A stretch of DNA of 64,000 bases from Sporosarcina sp. NCCP-2716 (lineage in GTDB: Bacteria > Bacillota > Bacilli > Bacillales_A > Planococcaceae). The DNA lies in NCBI RefSeq assembly GCF_023707985.1, contig NZ_BRCF01000002.1, forward strand, positions 322,226-386,225, in the 5' to 3' direction. The position numbers and the translations under genes are program-made. How positions within the stretch are numbered: position 1 is the stretch's first letter; each line of letters opens with the position of its first letter. Below, in pieces: positions 1 through 8,133 of this stretch. Below the pieces are notes generated by a model, which saw only the letters and a list, made by a program, of their open reading frames with translations, searched no databases and had not been told where the DNA came from.

Positions 1-1240
1 CATAGGCTTCCAATGCTTTTTCGAAACACTCTTTCGGTGCACGGACAGTTCCTGCGCCCACTTGTCCCAATCCTGCTTTTTTGTTGGCGATTCCTGTGTT
101 GATGACCGGTTCGATGCCTGTTTCGACGACTTTACGGGCGTCGATGCCGAGGCATGCCCCTTGGAAGTCCCATGTAGGGATCGTGAAGTTGCTGTTATGG
201 GAAATACAGATTTCCGCCATCTCATTGCTTGTTGCCAGTGCGTCGTCGAAGCCGCCCGCACCTACAAAACGGGTAACACCTGGTGCTGCGATCATTGCCA
301 TACCGCCGACACCGAATGTTTCCGTGATTGCGCTGTCACCGATGTCCGGGTTAGCGTCTTCTTGAGAGAAGCCGGTGAAGAACAGACCTTGCGGCGTGTT
401 GACAGGTGCAGTGAACCACTCGTCGCCCATTCCGCTGATGCGGATCCCGAAGTCTTTACCGTTCCGGCACATTGCTGTTACGACAGTACCGTCCTGAATC
501 TGACGCGCAGCATCCATGACCGCTTTACTAGTCGCCATCATGACGTTCAGGAAGAACTGGTCCGTATCCGCAAGGAACTGGATGACGTCCTTGCGTTCTT
601 TTTCGTCCATATCCAACTGGACGATGTACGGACTGATCTCTTTCAGGAAAATGAGGGACGCCGCGATGTTACGCTGGTGGAACTCATCGCCCATCGTGAT
701 CGCTTTAGCGATCATGACGTTCAGGTTCAAGCCGTCTTCCGTCAATTTCAATGCGTTGGCGATTGTTGGTCCGAGGACGTTCTGCATCCATTTCAGACGG
801 TCGATGACTTCTTGGGAGTTCGCACCGAAACGCAGTACTTTCCCGATTCCTTCGTTCATGATGCAGTATGCTTCGTTGCCGTCTGTGCGGTTTTCTACGA
901 CAAATACCGGCATGTTGGCAGACGTGATCCCGCCCATCGGCCCGACAGCATTCACATGGTGGCAGGGGATGAATGTCACTTCTCCGCCAGCGAGCTGCTT
1001 TTCAGCTTCTTCCGGAGAAGATGCCCAGCCTTCGTAAAGGGATGCACCGATACAAGAACCTTGCATCGGGCCTGTCATGTCTTCCCACTTGATAGGAGGA
1101 CCTGCATGCAGCAGGACTTTGCCATCGTTCAGTTCTTTGATCTTGTCTTTTGCAGGGACAACGTCCACCAGGAATGGTGCCGATCCCGTGATTTTGTCGA
1201 TGACTGCTTTGTTCGCTTCATCCATTGACTTGTAATTCAT
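1..1240 (-). CDS. allG: AllG, oxamate carbamoyltransferase subunit (DUF1116), 3' end outside window
   Basis: The minus-strand frame is open from an ATG at 1240 to the window edge (413 codons seen, no stop), so the C-terminus is missing. The start follows a GAGGTGG ribosome binding site. The translation is a DUF1116/YlbE-type protein, with a conserved glycine-rich stretch (GVGGMAMIAAPG) and the segment MQGSCIGASLYEGW. In E. coli, FdrA, YlbE and YlbF (AllF, AllG, AllH) form oxamate carbamoyltransferase, which converts oxalurate plus phosphate to oxamate and carbamoyl phosphate. It lies 103 bp downstream of allF on the same strand, with a GC-rich imperfect hairpin between them (about 1294-1322). 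AllH and a carbamate kinase would be expected beyond the left edge. The family call is firm; the function rests on homology and context. Confidence 0.85.
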   Translation of the reverse strand, partial: MNYKSMDEANKAVIDKITGSAPFLVDVVPAKDKIKELNDGKVLLHAGPPIKWEDMTGPMQGSCIGASLYEGWASSPEEAEKQLAGGEVTFIPCHHVNAVGPMGGITSANMPVFVVENRTDGNEAYCIMNEGIGKVLRFGANSQEVIDRLKWMQNVLGPTIANALKLTEDGLNLNVMIAKAITMGDEFHQRNIAASLIFLKEISPYIVQLDMDEKERKDVIQFLADTDQFFLNVMMATSKAVMDAARQIQDGTVVTAMCRNGKDFGIRISGMGDEWFTAPVNTPQGLFFTGFSQEDANPDIGDSAITETFGVGGMAMIAAPGVTRFVGAGGFDDALATSNEMAEICISHNSNFTIPTWDFQGACLGIDARKVVETGIEPVINTGIANKKAGLGQVGAGTVRAPKECFEKALEAY

Positions 1241-1343
1241 AACCGTTCCACCTCATTCATCGTATTTACAGATGTCTCCATCTGCATGGAGAAGGTCCAG
1301 TCCGGAAAACGGAACCGGACCTCACATTCACTTGACGCGGGCA

Positions 1344-3092
1344 TTACTTCAGCAAGCTGAGGATTTTCGCCATGCGGGCATTCCCGCCGGCAACCGGACG
1401 CCAGTCGTACTGGACGAACTGTGTTCCTGTGTCTTCCAATGCTTCCGTGAAGCCTTTCAAGCCGACGTTGATGACACGCGGGCGTTCCGATACGAGAGAT
1501 GCAATGTCGTCAGATACGGAAAGGTCGAATTTCTTGTCAGACTTTCCGCCTTCCACGTGTTTCTTCTCGTTATCTTCAACGTGCAGGCCGACAATGTTAA
1601 GTGCTGTGCGGACGGCTTCGTTGTTTGTTTCTTTGACGATGACACCGGCTTCTTTCAGCTCTTTGACATGGCCGTCGTAGCTTTGCGGATCATTCTTCGT
1701 ACCGCAGACAGTTGCCACGACATGGAGTGTGCGGCCGTCTTCTTCCGCTGCAGCCACCGCCTTCTTAATGGAAGGGAGCAGTGCGCTTGCCATGTCGTCG
1801 TGCGAACCGTAGCCGAGTACGAAGTCGAGCAGGATGACCGCTGTCGATGCATCTGCACCGGCCTGTTCGATGAATTTCGAGCGGGTTTCCGGATCGATCA
1901 TCGGGTGCGGCTTGCCTTGTGTATATTTATCGTCACCGAGGTCGACGATTTCGTGACCTTCGTGTTTCAGGACGTACCCTTCTTCGTTCTTGATATGTGT
2001 GCCGAGGCCGAGAGCGTCCGAAATGAGGACTGCCGCTTCTGATGCGAGCGTACCGCCTGAATAGAGACCTTTCAGTGTCTTCTGGCCGTCTTTCAAGTTC
2101 GTGTTCTCCACTGTGAAGTCACCTGAGTTGTAATCCGGCTTCACTTCGTTGCCGCGTGCCAGGTCCACTGCGATATGGGCAGTTTCAGCAAGCGTATACG
2201 CCTGGTAGACGTTGCCGACGTATTCAGTCGGTTTTTCACCGAGGAATACGGCTACAACCGGCTTCGAGAGGCTCTGGAGCAATTCCATCACTTCGTTCCG
2301 CACATGCTCTGCAGGCGGCTTCGAGATGATCGTGATGATTTCCGTCTGGCTGTGGTTCTCGAGCGCACGGATGCTGTCCATCATCGTGATCGCACCGATC
2401 GGATCCTTCAGGTCGCGTCCGCCTGTACCGATGGCGTGGCTGACCCCTTCACCCAGATGGTCGATGATCGTCGATACTTCCTGGATCCCTGTACCGGATG
2501 CACCGACAAGACCGATGCGCCCTTTGCTGACGACGTTCGCGAACGCGAATGGCACGCCGTCCAGAATTCCTGTTCCGCAGTCCGGCCCCATGACGAGCAG
2601 ACCTTTTTCGTGCGCTTTCTTTTTCAGGCGGAGTTCGTCTTCGACTGATACGTTATCACTGAACATGAACACATGAAGACCGCGGTCCAATGCCTTGTCC
2701 GCTTCGTCTGCTGCATATTGTCCAGGTACGGAGATCATCGCAACGTTTGCATTCGGCAGTGCGTCGACTGCTTTGTCCCATGTACGGACAGTTTCGAATC
2801 CTTGTTTCTTGTTGCTGATCGACTGGTCCTTCAAGTACTGATCGACTTTTTCGAGCACTTTGTCCACCATGCCAGCGTCGTCCGTATCCATGACAATCGC
2901 CATGTCGTTCGATTCCGCTGCTTCCAGCTCATCAGTGTGGAGACCGGCATCCTTGAAGATGTCTTTGTTCGCTGGTGTAGCCATCATGATCTGCACTTTG
3001 TTGAGACCTTCCATCGTCGATACCGAGTTCGTCAGCAGCATCAGGTTGATGGAGTCTTGGTACGAGTTCTTCTTGATAATCGTATGAAGCAC
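1344..3092 (-). CDS. allF: AllF/FdrA, acyl-CoA synthetase-like subunit of oxamate carbamoyltransferase
   Basis: This 582-residue protein aligns by eye with E. coli FdrA over its whole length: an N-terminal QDSINLMLLT segment, IMMATPANKD, MFSDNVSVEDE, LLVMGPDCGT, the CoA-ligase-like SGTGIQE turn, DLGDDKYTQGKPHPMIDP and the C-terminal WRPVAGGNARM. FdrA-type proteins resemble succinyl-CoA synthetase, but in E. coli they serve as a subunit of oxamate (oxalurate) carbamoyltransferase. The GTG at 3092 is chosen because AGGGGTGA precedes it at normal spacing; the frame stays open to 3101 without a better site. It is the first gene of the allF-allG unit. A plausible sigma-A promoter lies at 3190-3217. 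Reading it as allF rather than a generic CoA ligase is supported by allD and allC nearby. Confidence 0.9.
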   Translation of the reverse strand: MLHTIIKKNSYQDSINLMLLTNSVSTMEGLNKVQIMMATPANKDIFKDAGLHTDELEAAESNDMAIVMDTDDAGMVDKVLEKVDQYLKDQSISNKKQGFETVRTWDKAVDALPNANVAMISVPGQYAADEADKALDRGLHVFMFSDNVSVEDELRLKKKAHEKGLLVMGPDCGTGILDGVPFAFANVVSKGRIGLVGASGTGIQEVSTIIDHLGEGVSHAIGTGGRDLKDPIGAITMMDSIRALENHSQTEIITIISKPPAEHVRNEVMELLQSLSKPVVAVFLGEKPTEYVGNVYQAYTLAETAHIAVDLARGNEVKPDYNSGDFTVENTNLKDGQKTLKGLYSGGTLASEAAVLISDALGLGTHIKNEEGYVLKHEGHEIVDLGDDKYTQGKPHPMIDPETRSKFIEQAGADASTAVILLDFVLGYGSHDDMASALLPSIKKAVAAAEEDGRTLHVVATVCGTKNDPQSYDGHVKELKEAGVIVKETNNEAVRTALNIVGLHVEDNEKKHVEGGKSDKKFDLSVSDDIASLVSERPRVINVGLKGFTEALEDTGTQFVQYDWRPVAGGNARMAKILSLLK

Positions 3093-3189
3093 AAAAATCA
3101 CCCCTAAAGTAAATTTTTAAAATCAGCGCACCTACGTTAGAATGTGATTCCCTAAAAACCAATCACAAAACTGTACGACAGCTGGTTTT

Positions 3190-3217
3190 ATTATATCCAT
3201 AACCATTGTACTGTAAC
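3190..3217 (-). promoter_or_regulatory. Candidate sigma-A promoter of allF-allG
   Basis: On the minus strand a -35-like GTTACA (3217-3212) is followed after 16 bp by a perfect TATAAT (3195-3190). It lies about 100 bp upstream of the allF start. The TTGGTT words nearby faintly resemble the PucR box of Bacillus purine catabolism, but the match is too weak to call. Confidence 0.5.
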
Positions 3218-3388
3218 GCGTATTGCAGACGAATAAAATCCGGGAGCCGAACATTACAAAAACGTAAAAGATTGAATGGATTGCTGTATTCCTGCCGGTT
3301 CGTGTCGTAACATGGAGAGGAACTTACCGAAGAAGCAATGTAAAATGCACGTTAATTTGAAAGAACGAGTTGGAAAAGAGGATGCAGT

Positions 3389-4264
3389 ATGGCTGGAACA
3401 TTTGTATACCGCGAAGCGGATGGATGCAGCATCGGAGCGGCCCTCCATCCGGCTTCGGCTCCGAAGGCTCCGCTGCTCGTGTATATCCACGGCGGCGGTC
3501 TGATCTGGGGGACGAAAGAAGACATGAACAAGCAGCAGATCGCCCGCTATAACGAAGCGGGTTTCAATGTGCTGTCCGTTGACTACCGGCTTGCGCCAGA
3601 GACGAAACTGCCGGGTATCCGGGAAGACATCGGGGAGTTGTTCAAATGGGTGAAAGGGGAAGCGGCCGCGCAGTTCGACTATGACACGGAACGCGTGGCT
3701 GCAGTCGGCGGCTCGGCAGGCGGGTATTTGGCTCTGCTCGCGGGCACGTTCGCCGTCAGACCGGATGCAATCGTGTCCTTCTATGGATACGGACAAGTGA
3801 CCGGTGACTGGTACCGCAAGCCGAGCCCTCACTTTACGGGTATGCCGGCTGTTCCGAAACTGCTCGCTGATCAGCTCGTGAAACCATCTGCGATCGCCGC
3901 CGCGCCGATCCAGCAGCGATATGCGATCTACCTATATTGCCGCCAGTCCGGTACGTGGCTGGACTGGGTCGCAGGTGAGGAACTCGCTGGGGATGCAGCG
4001 GAACTCGGCAGCTATGCCCCTGTGCAGCTGGCCGATGCACAGTACCCCGCCACCCTCCTCATCCACGGGGATGCAGATGAAGATGTGCCGTATAGTGAAT
4101 CACTTGCCATGAAAGAAAAGCTGGACGCGCTCGGTGTGTACAATGAGCTGCTGACCATCCCGCGAGGACAGCACAACTTTGACGCGGATATGGACGACCC
4201 GGATTCTGTCCGTGCTGTCGAGAGAACGATTCAATTCCTGAAACAACGCTTTGCCATGAAGTGA
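3389..4264 (+). CDS. Alpha/beta-hydrolase, HSL/esterase-like
   Basis: This 291-residue cytoplasmic protein has the hallmarks of the hormone-sensitive-lipase type alpha/beta-hydrolases: an HGGG oxyanion motif (about residue 35), a nucleophile elbow GGSAGG (about 110), an acid residue in HGDADEDVP (about 228) and a catalytic histidine in GQHNFD (about 262). The ATG follows AAAGAGG. It ends 36 bp before allD on the same strand, so the two are probably co-transcribed, which suggests a job in ureide or amide breakdown. It is not AllE or AllA by sequence and its substrate cannot be read from the sequence. A general carboxylesterase is the alternative. Confidence 0.8.
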   Translation: MAGTFVYREADGCSIGAALHPASAPKAPLLVYIHGGGLIWGTKEDMNKQQIARYNEAGFNVLSVDYRLAPETKLPGIREDIGELFKWVKGEAAAQFDYDTERVAAVGGSAGGYLALLAGTFAVRPDAIVSFYGYGQVTGDWYRKPSPHFTGMPAVPKLLADQLVKPSAIAAAPIQQRYAIYLYCRQSGTWLDWVAGEELAGDAAELGSYAPVQLADAQYPATLLIHGDADEDVPYSESLAMKEKLDALGVYNELLTIPRGQHNFDADMDDPDSVRAVERTIQFLKQRFAMK

Positions 4265-4300
4265 ACGATCCGGCAGCTGATGCCAGAAGGAGTGTAGACA

Positions 4301-5350
4301 ATGATAGTGATGTATGAAGAATTGAAAGAACTGATGGCCCGTAAACTGGAGAAAGCCGGGCTCCAGCCGTCACACGCCGAAATCGTCGCGGACGTGCTGG
4401 CGCATGCCGACGCACGCGGCATCCACTCGCACGGCGCAATGCGGACGGAGTATTACGCGGAACGCATCGCGAAAGGCGGTATCACGGTGGATCCGGACTT
4501 CAAATTCACGAAAACGACGCCGGGGACCGCGGTGCTCGATGCGGATAACGGTGCGGGACATGTGGCGGCGAAAGAAGCGATGGAGCATGCGATCGGCATG
4601 GCACGCGAAAACGGGACAGCCGTTGTCGGTATCCGCCGTATGAGCCACAGCGGTGCGATGTCGTATTTCGTCCAGCAGGCAGCGGAAGCCGGGATGATCG
4701 GCATCTCGCTCTGTCAATCAGATCCGATGGTCGTCCCGTTCGGCGGAGCGGAGCCCTATTTCGGTACGAATCCGCTTGCTTTCGCAGCTCCAGGCAAAGG
4801 GGATGACAAAATCATCTTCGACATGGCGACGAGCGTCCAGGCTTGGGGAAAGATCCTGCATGCGCGCTCGAAAGGCGAATCGATCCCCGACACATGGGCG
4901 GTCGACGCAGACGGCGTGCCGACGACCGATCCGTTCAAAGTGACCGGCCTGCTGCCGATCGCCGGTCCGAAAGGCTACGGCCTCATGATGATGGTCGATA
5001 TCCTGTCAGGCGTCCTGCTCGGCCTGCCGTTCGGCAAGCACGTGTCGTCCATGTATCATGACCTGACAGCCGGCCGTGAACTCGGGCAGCTGCATATCGT
5101 CATCGACCCGGGCGCCTTCACTAGTGCTGACCTGTTCCGACAAAATATATCCGGGATGATGAAGGAATTGAACGAAGTCAAACCGGCTCCCGGGTTCGAC
5201 CAAGTGCTCTACCCGGGGCAGAACACGACGCTGCAGGAACAGGAATCGATGAAAAACGGCATCGAGATCGTCGATGATATCCTTGCCTATCTCCGCAGCG
5301 ATACCGTCCACAACAACCAGTATGATCATAAAGATCCGTTCGCAAAGTGA
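4301..5350 (+). CDS. allD: Ureidoglycolate dehydrogenase AllD
   Basis: This 349-residue protein belongs to the malate/L-lactate/sulfolactate dehydrogenase fold family and is strikingly similar to E. coli AllD. Shared stretches include ADARGIHSHGA, YYAERI, HSGAMSYFVQQAA, SLCQSDPMVVPFGGAEPY, GTNPLAFAAPG, GPKGYGLMMMVDILSGVL and APGFDQVLYPGQ. AllD oxidises ureidoglycolate to oxalurate with NAD. The ATG follows GAAGGAG at 8 bp; a second ATG three codons in is an alternative. It is the second gene after the alpha/beta-hydrolase and ends at a strong bidirectional terminator shared with convergent allC. Its product, oxalurate, is the substrate of AllFGH. Confidence 0.95.
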   Translation: MIVMYEELKELMARKLEKAGLQPSHAEIVADVLAHADARGIHSHGAMRTEYYAERIAKGGITVDPDFKFTKTTPGTAVLDADNGAGHVAAKEAMEHAIGMARENGTAVVGIRRMSHSGAMSYFVQQAAEAGMIGISLCQSDPMVVPFGGAEPYFGTNPLAFAAPGKGDDKIIFDMATSVQAWGKILHARSKGESIPDTWAVDADGVPTTDPFKVTGLLPIAGPKGYGLMMMVDILSGVLLGLPFGKHVSSMYHDLTAGRELGQLHIVIDPGAFTSADLFRQNISGMMKELNEVKPAPGFDQVLYPGQNTTLQEQESMKNGIEIVDDILAYLRSDTVHNNQYDHKDPFAK

Positions 5351-5370
5351 GTTCATACAGAATATAACGA

Positions 5371-5405
5371 AACCGGTCAGCATACGTGCGCTGACCGGTT
5401 TTTTC
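5371..5405. terminator. Bidirectional terminator between allD and allC
   Basis: An 11-bp perfect stem (AACCGGTCAGC with its complement, 5371-5381 and 5390-5400) is flanked by a T-run on the plus side and A-rich sequence on the other, between two convergent genes. Confidence 0.85.
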
Positions 5406-5432
5406 ATGGGATCCTATTGAGTTCGCCGGTCT

Positions 5433-6665
5433 TCAGCAGACAACCGCCTGTTTCAGCAGCAGGTCGCGCAGCACTTCGGCGCCTGTCAACAGCTGTTCCA
5501 TGGACGTATATTCTGCCGGGTTGTGGCTCAGACCGTCTTTCGACGGGACGAAGATCATGCAAGCCGGACAGAAGCGAGCCATGTTCATCGTGTCGTGTCC
5601 GGCGCCGCTCGCCATTTCCAGCCACGTAATTCCACGTTCCTCACAGACGGCTTTCAATTCCTCGACGAGATCCTCATCCATCTGTACAGGCTCCTCGCTG
5701 GAGATTTCATCCATCCAGATGTCCAGTCCGCGTGCTTCTGCAATCCGGCTGACCGCCTGCTCGAGGGCAGTGACAACCCGCTGCCGGGATTCCGTGTCGG
5801 TTCCTCGGATATCGACGTCAAGCTCCGCAGCACTCGGCACGACGTTCATGGCGCCGGGCTGTATTGAGAACACACCGACCGTACCGACCGTACCATATTC
5901 CAGTTCAGCCAAGGCGGCCTGTTCGACGGCCAGCGCGATTTCCGCACCGCCGAGCAGGGCGTCATGGCGGTAGTCCATCGGCGTCGTGCCGGAGTGATCC
6001 GCCGTGCCGCCAACGTGGACGTGATACCGTGCCGGAGCCGCGATGGCCGATACGACTCCTACCGCCGTCCCCTGCTTTTCGAGGACGGGGCCCTGTTCAA
6101 TGTGGAGCTCGACGAACGCTTTGAATTCGTCCTGGAACCGCATCGCCAAGTGGACTTCCTCCAAGTTCAGGCCATTGTCTTCGAATGCCTGCATGAGCGT
6201 CACGCCGTTCTTGTCGGTCAGCGAGCGGGTATATGCCGGGTCGAGCCGGCCGGACATCGCTTTGCTGCCGAGGGTCGACGCGCCGAAGCGGGCGGATTCC
6301 TCGCAGGCGAAGATGATGACTTCGATCGGATGACGGGTCTCGATCCCTTCCTCCTGAAGCGAACGCATGACTTCGAGGGCGGCAAGGACACCCGCCGTCC
6401 CGTCGAATTCCCCTGCTGCGTAGACAGAGTCGATGTGGGAACCGGTGGCGACGACGGGCAGTTCGTCCTGCTTTCCGTCACGCCGGGCGATCACATTGCC
6501 CGCATAGTCGGTCCGTACAGTCATGCCGATCTGTTCGAACTGCCGGATCATATGCTGACGGGCTCTGCGCTCCGTTTCCGTATAGGCGAGCCGGTTGATG
6601 CCTTCCCCTTTGTCTGTGAATGCACCGAGTTCTTTAAATGACTGACGCAGCCGATCGAGCTTCAT
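5433..6665 (-). CDS. allC: Allantoate amidohydrolase AllC (M20 family)
   Basis: A 410-residue binuclear metallohydrolase of the M20 amidase/hydantoinase family. Visible motifs are GSHIDSV and FDGTAGV (metal ligands), EESARFG, HIEQGPVLE, the dimerisation-domain motif GTADHSGTTPM, SGAGHDTMNM and the C-terminal MIFVPSKDGLSHNP. The family contains allantoate amidohydrolases, N-carbamoyl-amino-acid hydrolases and ureidopropionases, which are hard to separate by motif. Allantoate is favoured because allD, allF and allG surround it. It would hydrolyse allantoate toward ureidoglycine and ureidoglycolate with ammonia release. The MFS gene lies 54 bp upstream on the same strand, so the pair is likely an operon. 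An AAGGGGAA site precedes the ATG. Confidence 0.85.
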   Translation of the reverse strand: MKLDRLRQSFKELGAFTDKGEGINRLAYTETERRARQHMIRQFEQIGMTVRTDYAGNVIARRDGKQDELPVVATGSHIDSVYAAGEFDGTAGVLAALEVMRSLQEEGIETRHPIEVIIFACEESARFGASTLGSKAMSGRLDPAYTRSLTDKNGVTLMQAFEDNGLNLEEVHLAMRFQDEFKAFVELHIEQGPVLEKQGTAVGVVSAIAAPARYHVHVGGTADHSGTTPMDYRHDALLGGAEIALAVEQAALAELEYGTVGTVGVFSIQPGAMNVVPSAAELDVDIRGTDTESRQRVVTALEQAVSRIAEARGLDIWMDEISSEEPVQMDEDLVEELKAVCEERGITWLEMASGAGHDTMNMARFCPACMIFVPSKDGLSHNPAEYTSMEQLLTGAEVLRDLLLKQAVVC

Positions 6666-6719
6666 GGCGATTCCCCTTCCCTGTCCTGTTAGTATGGATT
6701 CATTGGCAAACGTTCATTT

Positions 6720-7952
6720 TCAGGCTTCATCGGTGAACGGCTCGCTGACGTATTTGTCGCGTCCGGCCCCGATGCCGGCGATTGTCATCACGACACAGAC
6801 GAAGACGAGGACAGCGAGCGGCACAGTCCAGCTGCCGGTCATGTCGTAGATCAGGCCAATCGCCAAAGGACCGGTCGCTGCCAGCAGATAGCCGACTGAT
6901 TGGGCCATGCCCGACAGCTGCCCAGCTTGGCGGCCGTCTCTCGACCGCATGCCTAGAAGTGCGAGGGACAGACTGATGGTGGCCCCTGACGCCAGTCCGA
7001 TCAGCATGCTGGACCCGACCAGGAAGGCGGAAGAGCCTCCGATTAGCAGGCCTGCATAGCCGAGAGCATACATGAGTCCCGCCGCCCCGGCAATCCCAGA
7101 CTGGTTGCGGAACTTCTCCGCAAGCAGCGGTGCGACGAATGTCGACGGGATGCTGACCATCTGTGCAACCGACAGCGTCCAGCCGGCAGCGGACGGGGAG
7201 AACCCGGCGTCGATCAGGATCTGGGGCAGCCACGAGACCAGCGTGTAGAACCCGAACGACTGCAGTCCCATGAACAGCGTCACCTGCCAGGCGAGCAGCG
7301 AACCGAACAACCCTTTCCGTTTGGCAGCGACGAACACTTTCATCTCGTCTTCAGGCGCCGGCTGCTCTTTCTCCATGACGATGATCCAAAGTACCGCACC
7401 ACCGGCCGACAGCAGCACCCATGAGCTGAGGGAGAGTTCCCATCCGAGACCGGCACCGGTCGCAAGCGGGATCGACACACCCGATGCAGCCGCTGCAAAT
7501 ACACACATCGCCGTCGAATAGATGCTCGTCATCCGTCCGACTTTGCGAGGGAATTTCTCTTTCAGGAACGCCGGGAGAAGCACGTTCATCAGCGCGATGC
7601 CGACCCCAATCAGCGCTGTACCGATGAACAGCAGCGGCATATAGGGCACCGAGCGCAGGATGATGCCGGCTGTCAGGAAGAACAGCCCCGACAGGATCAT
7701 CCTCATGTTGCCGTATTTATTGCCGAAGCGGGCAGCGACAGTGGACATCGCTGCGAATGCGATGAGCGGCAGGCTCGTGATCATTCCGGCGCTCCAGTTG
7801 GACAGTCCGAGTTCGTCGCGGATCGTTCCGAGCAGCGGTCCGACCGACGTGATCGCCGGCCGTAAGTTGAAACCGATAACAATGATGGCAATGAGCAAAA
7901 GCGTCCGTTCTGCCGAAGATGGACGTTCTGTCTTTGTCGTGCTTGTATTCAT
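6720..7952 (-). CDS. MFS transporter, CynX/NimT-like, candidate ureide carrier
   Basis: A roughly 410-residue polytopic protein with about twelve hydrophobic segments and the CynX-like opening FNLRPAITSVGPLL, followed by a GLSNWSAGM region. CynX-type carriers are linked to cyanate or other small anions, and YycB of Bacillus is related. The ATG at 7952 is preferred over the upstream GTG at 7970, because the GAGGAGG ribosome binding site lies inside that longer version. It sits directly upstream of allC, so import of allantoate, allantoin or another ureide is a reasonable guess from context, not shown by the sequence. Confidence 0.8.
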   Translation of the reverse strand: MNTSTTKTERPSSAERTLLLIAIIVIGFNLRPAITSVGPLLGTIRDELGLSNWSAGMITSLPLIAFAAMSTVAARFGNKYGNMRMILSGLFFLTAGIILRSVPYMPLLFIGTALIGVGIALMNVLLPAFLKEKFPRKVGRMTSIYSTAMCVFAAAASGVSIPLATGAGLGWELSLSSWVLLSAGGAVLWIIVMEKEQPAPEDEMKVFVAAKRKGLFGSLLAWQVTLFMGLQSFGFYTLVSWLPQILIDAGFSPSAAGWTLSVAQMVSIPSTFVAPLLAEKFRNQSGIAGAAGLMYALGYAGLLIGGSSAFLVGSSMLIGLASGATISLSLALLGMRSRDGRQAGQLSGMAQSVGYLLAATGPLAIGLIYDMTGSWTVPLAVLVFVCVVMTIAGIGAGRDKYVSEPFTDEA

Positions 7953-8071
7953 AAGAACTGTCCTCCTCACCTTTTGTCTCAGTTGCTGAGCAGCCGTCTG
8001 ACTGCACGTTCAACAGGATATGACTCTGTTCAATTTTCTGCCATAGATTGAGTGAAGTCAAGGACAGCAGC

Positions 8072-8117
8072 AAAAAAAGCGGCCGCGGGAATGCGTATTG
8101 CACACCCTGCTGCCGCT
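8072..8117 (-). terminator. Terminator downstream of the DAACS symporter
   Basis: On the minus strand an AGCGGC arm (8117-8112) pairs with GCCGCT (8084-8079), extended by neighbouring bases, and is followed by seven T residues. Confidence 0.65.
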
Positions 8118-8133
8118 CTTTTTCCGTACGAGG

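Noticed and set aside
62..1228. Long open frame on the plus strand
   Set aside because: It is the shadow of allG, whose minus-strand frame is homologous, starts at a good site and runs off the window edge.
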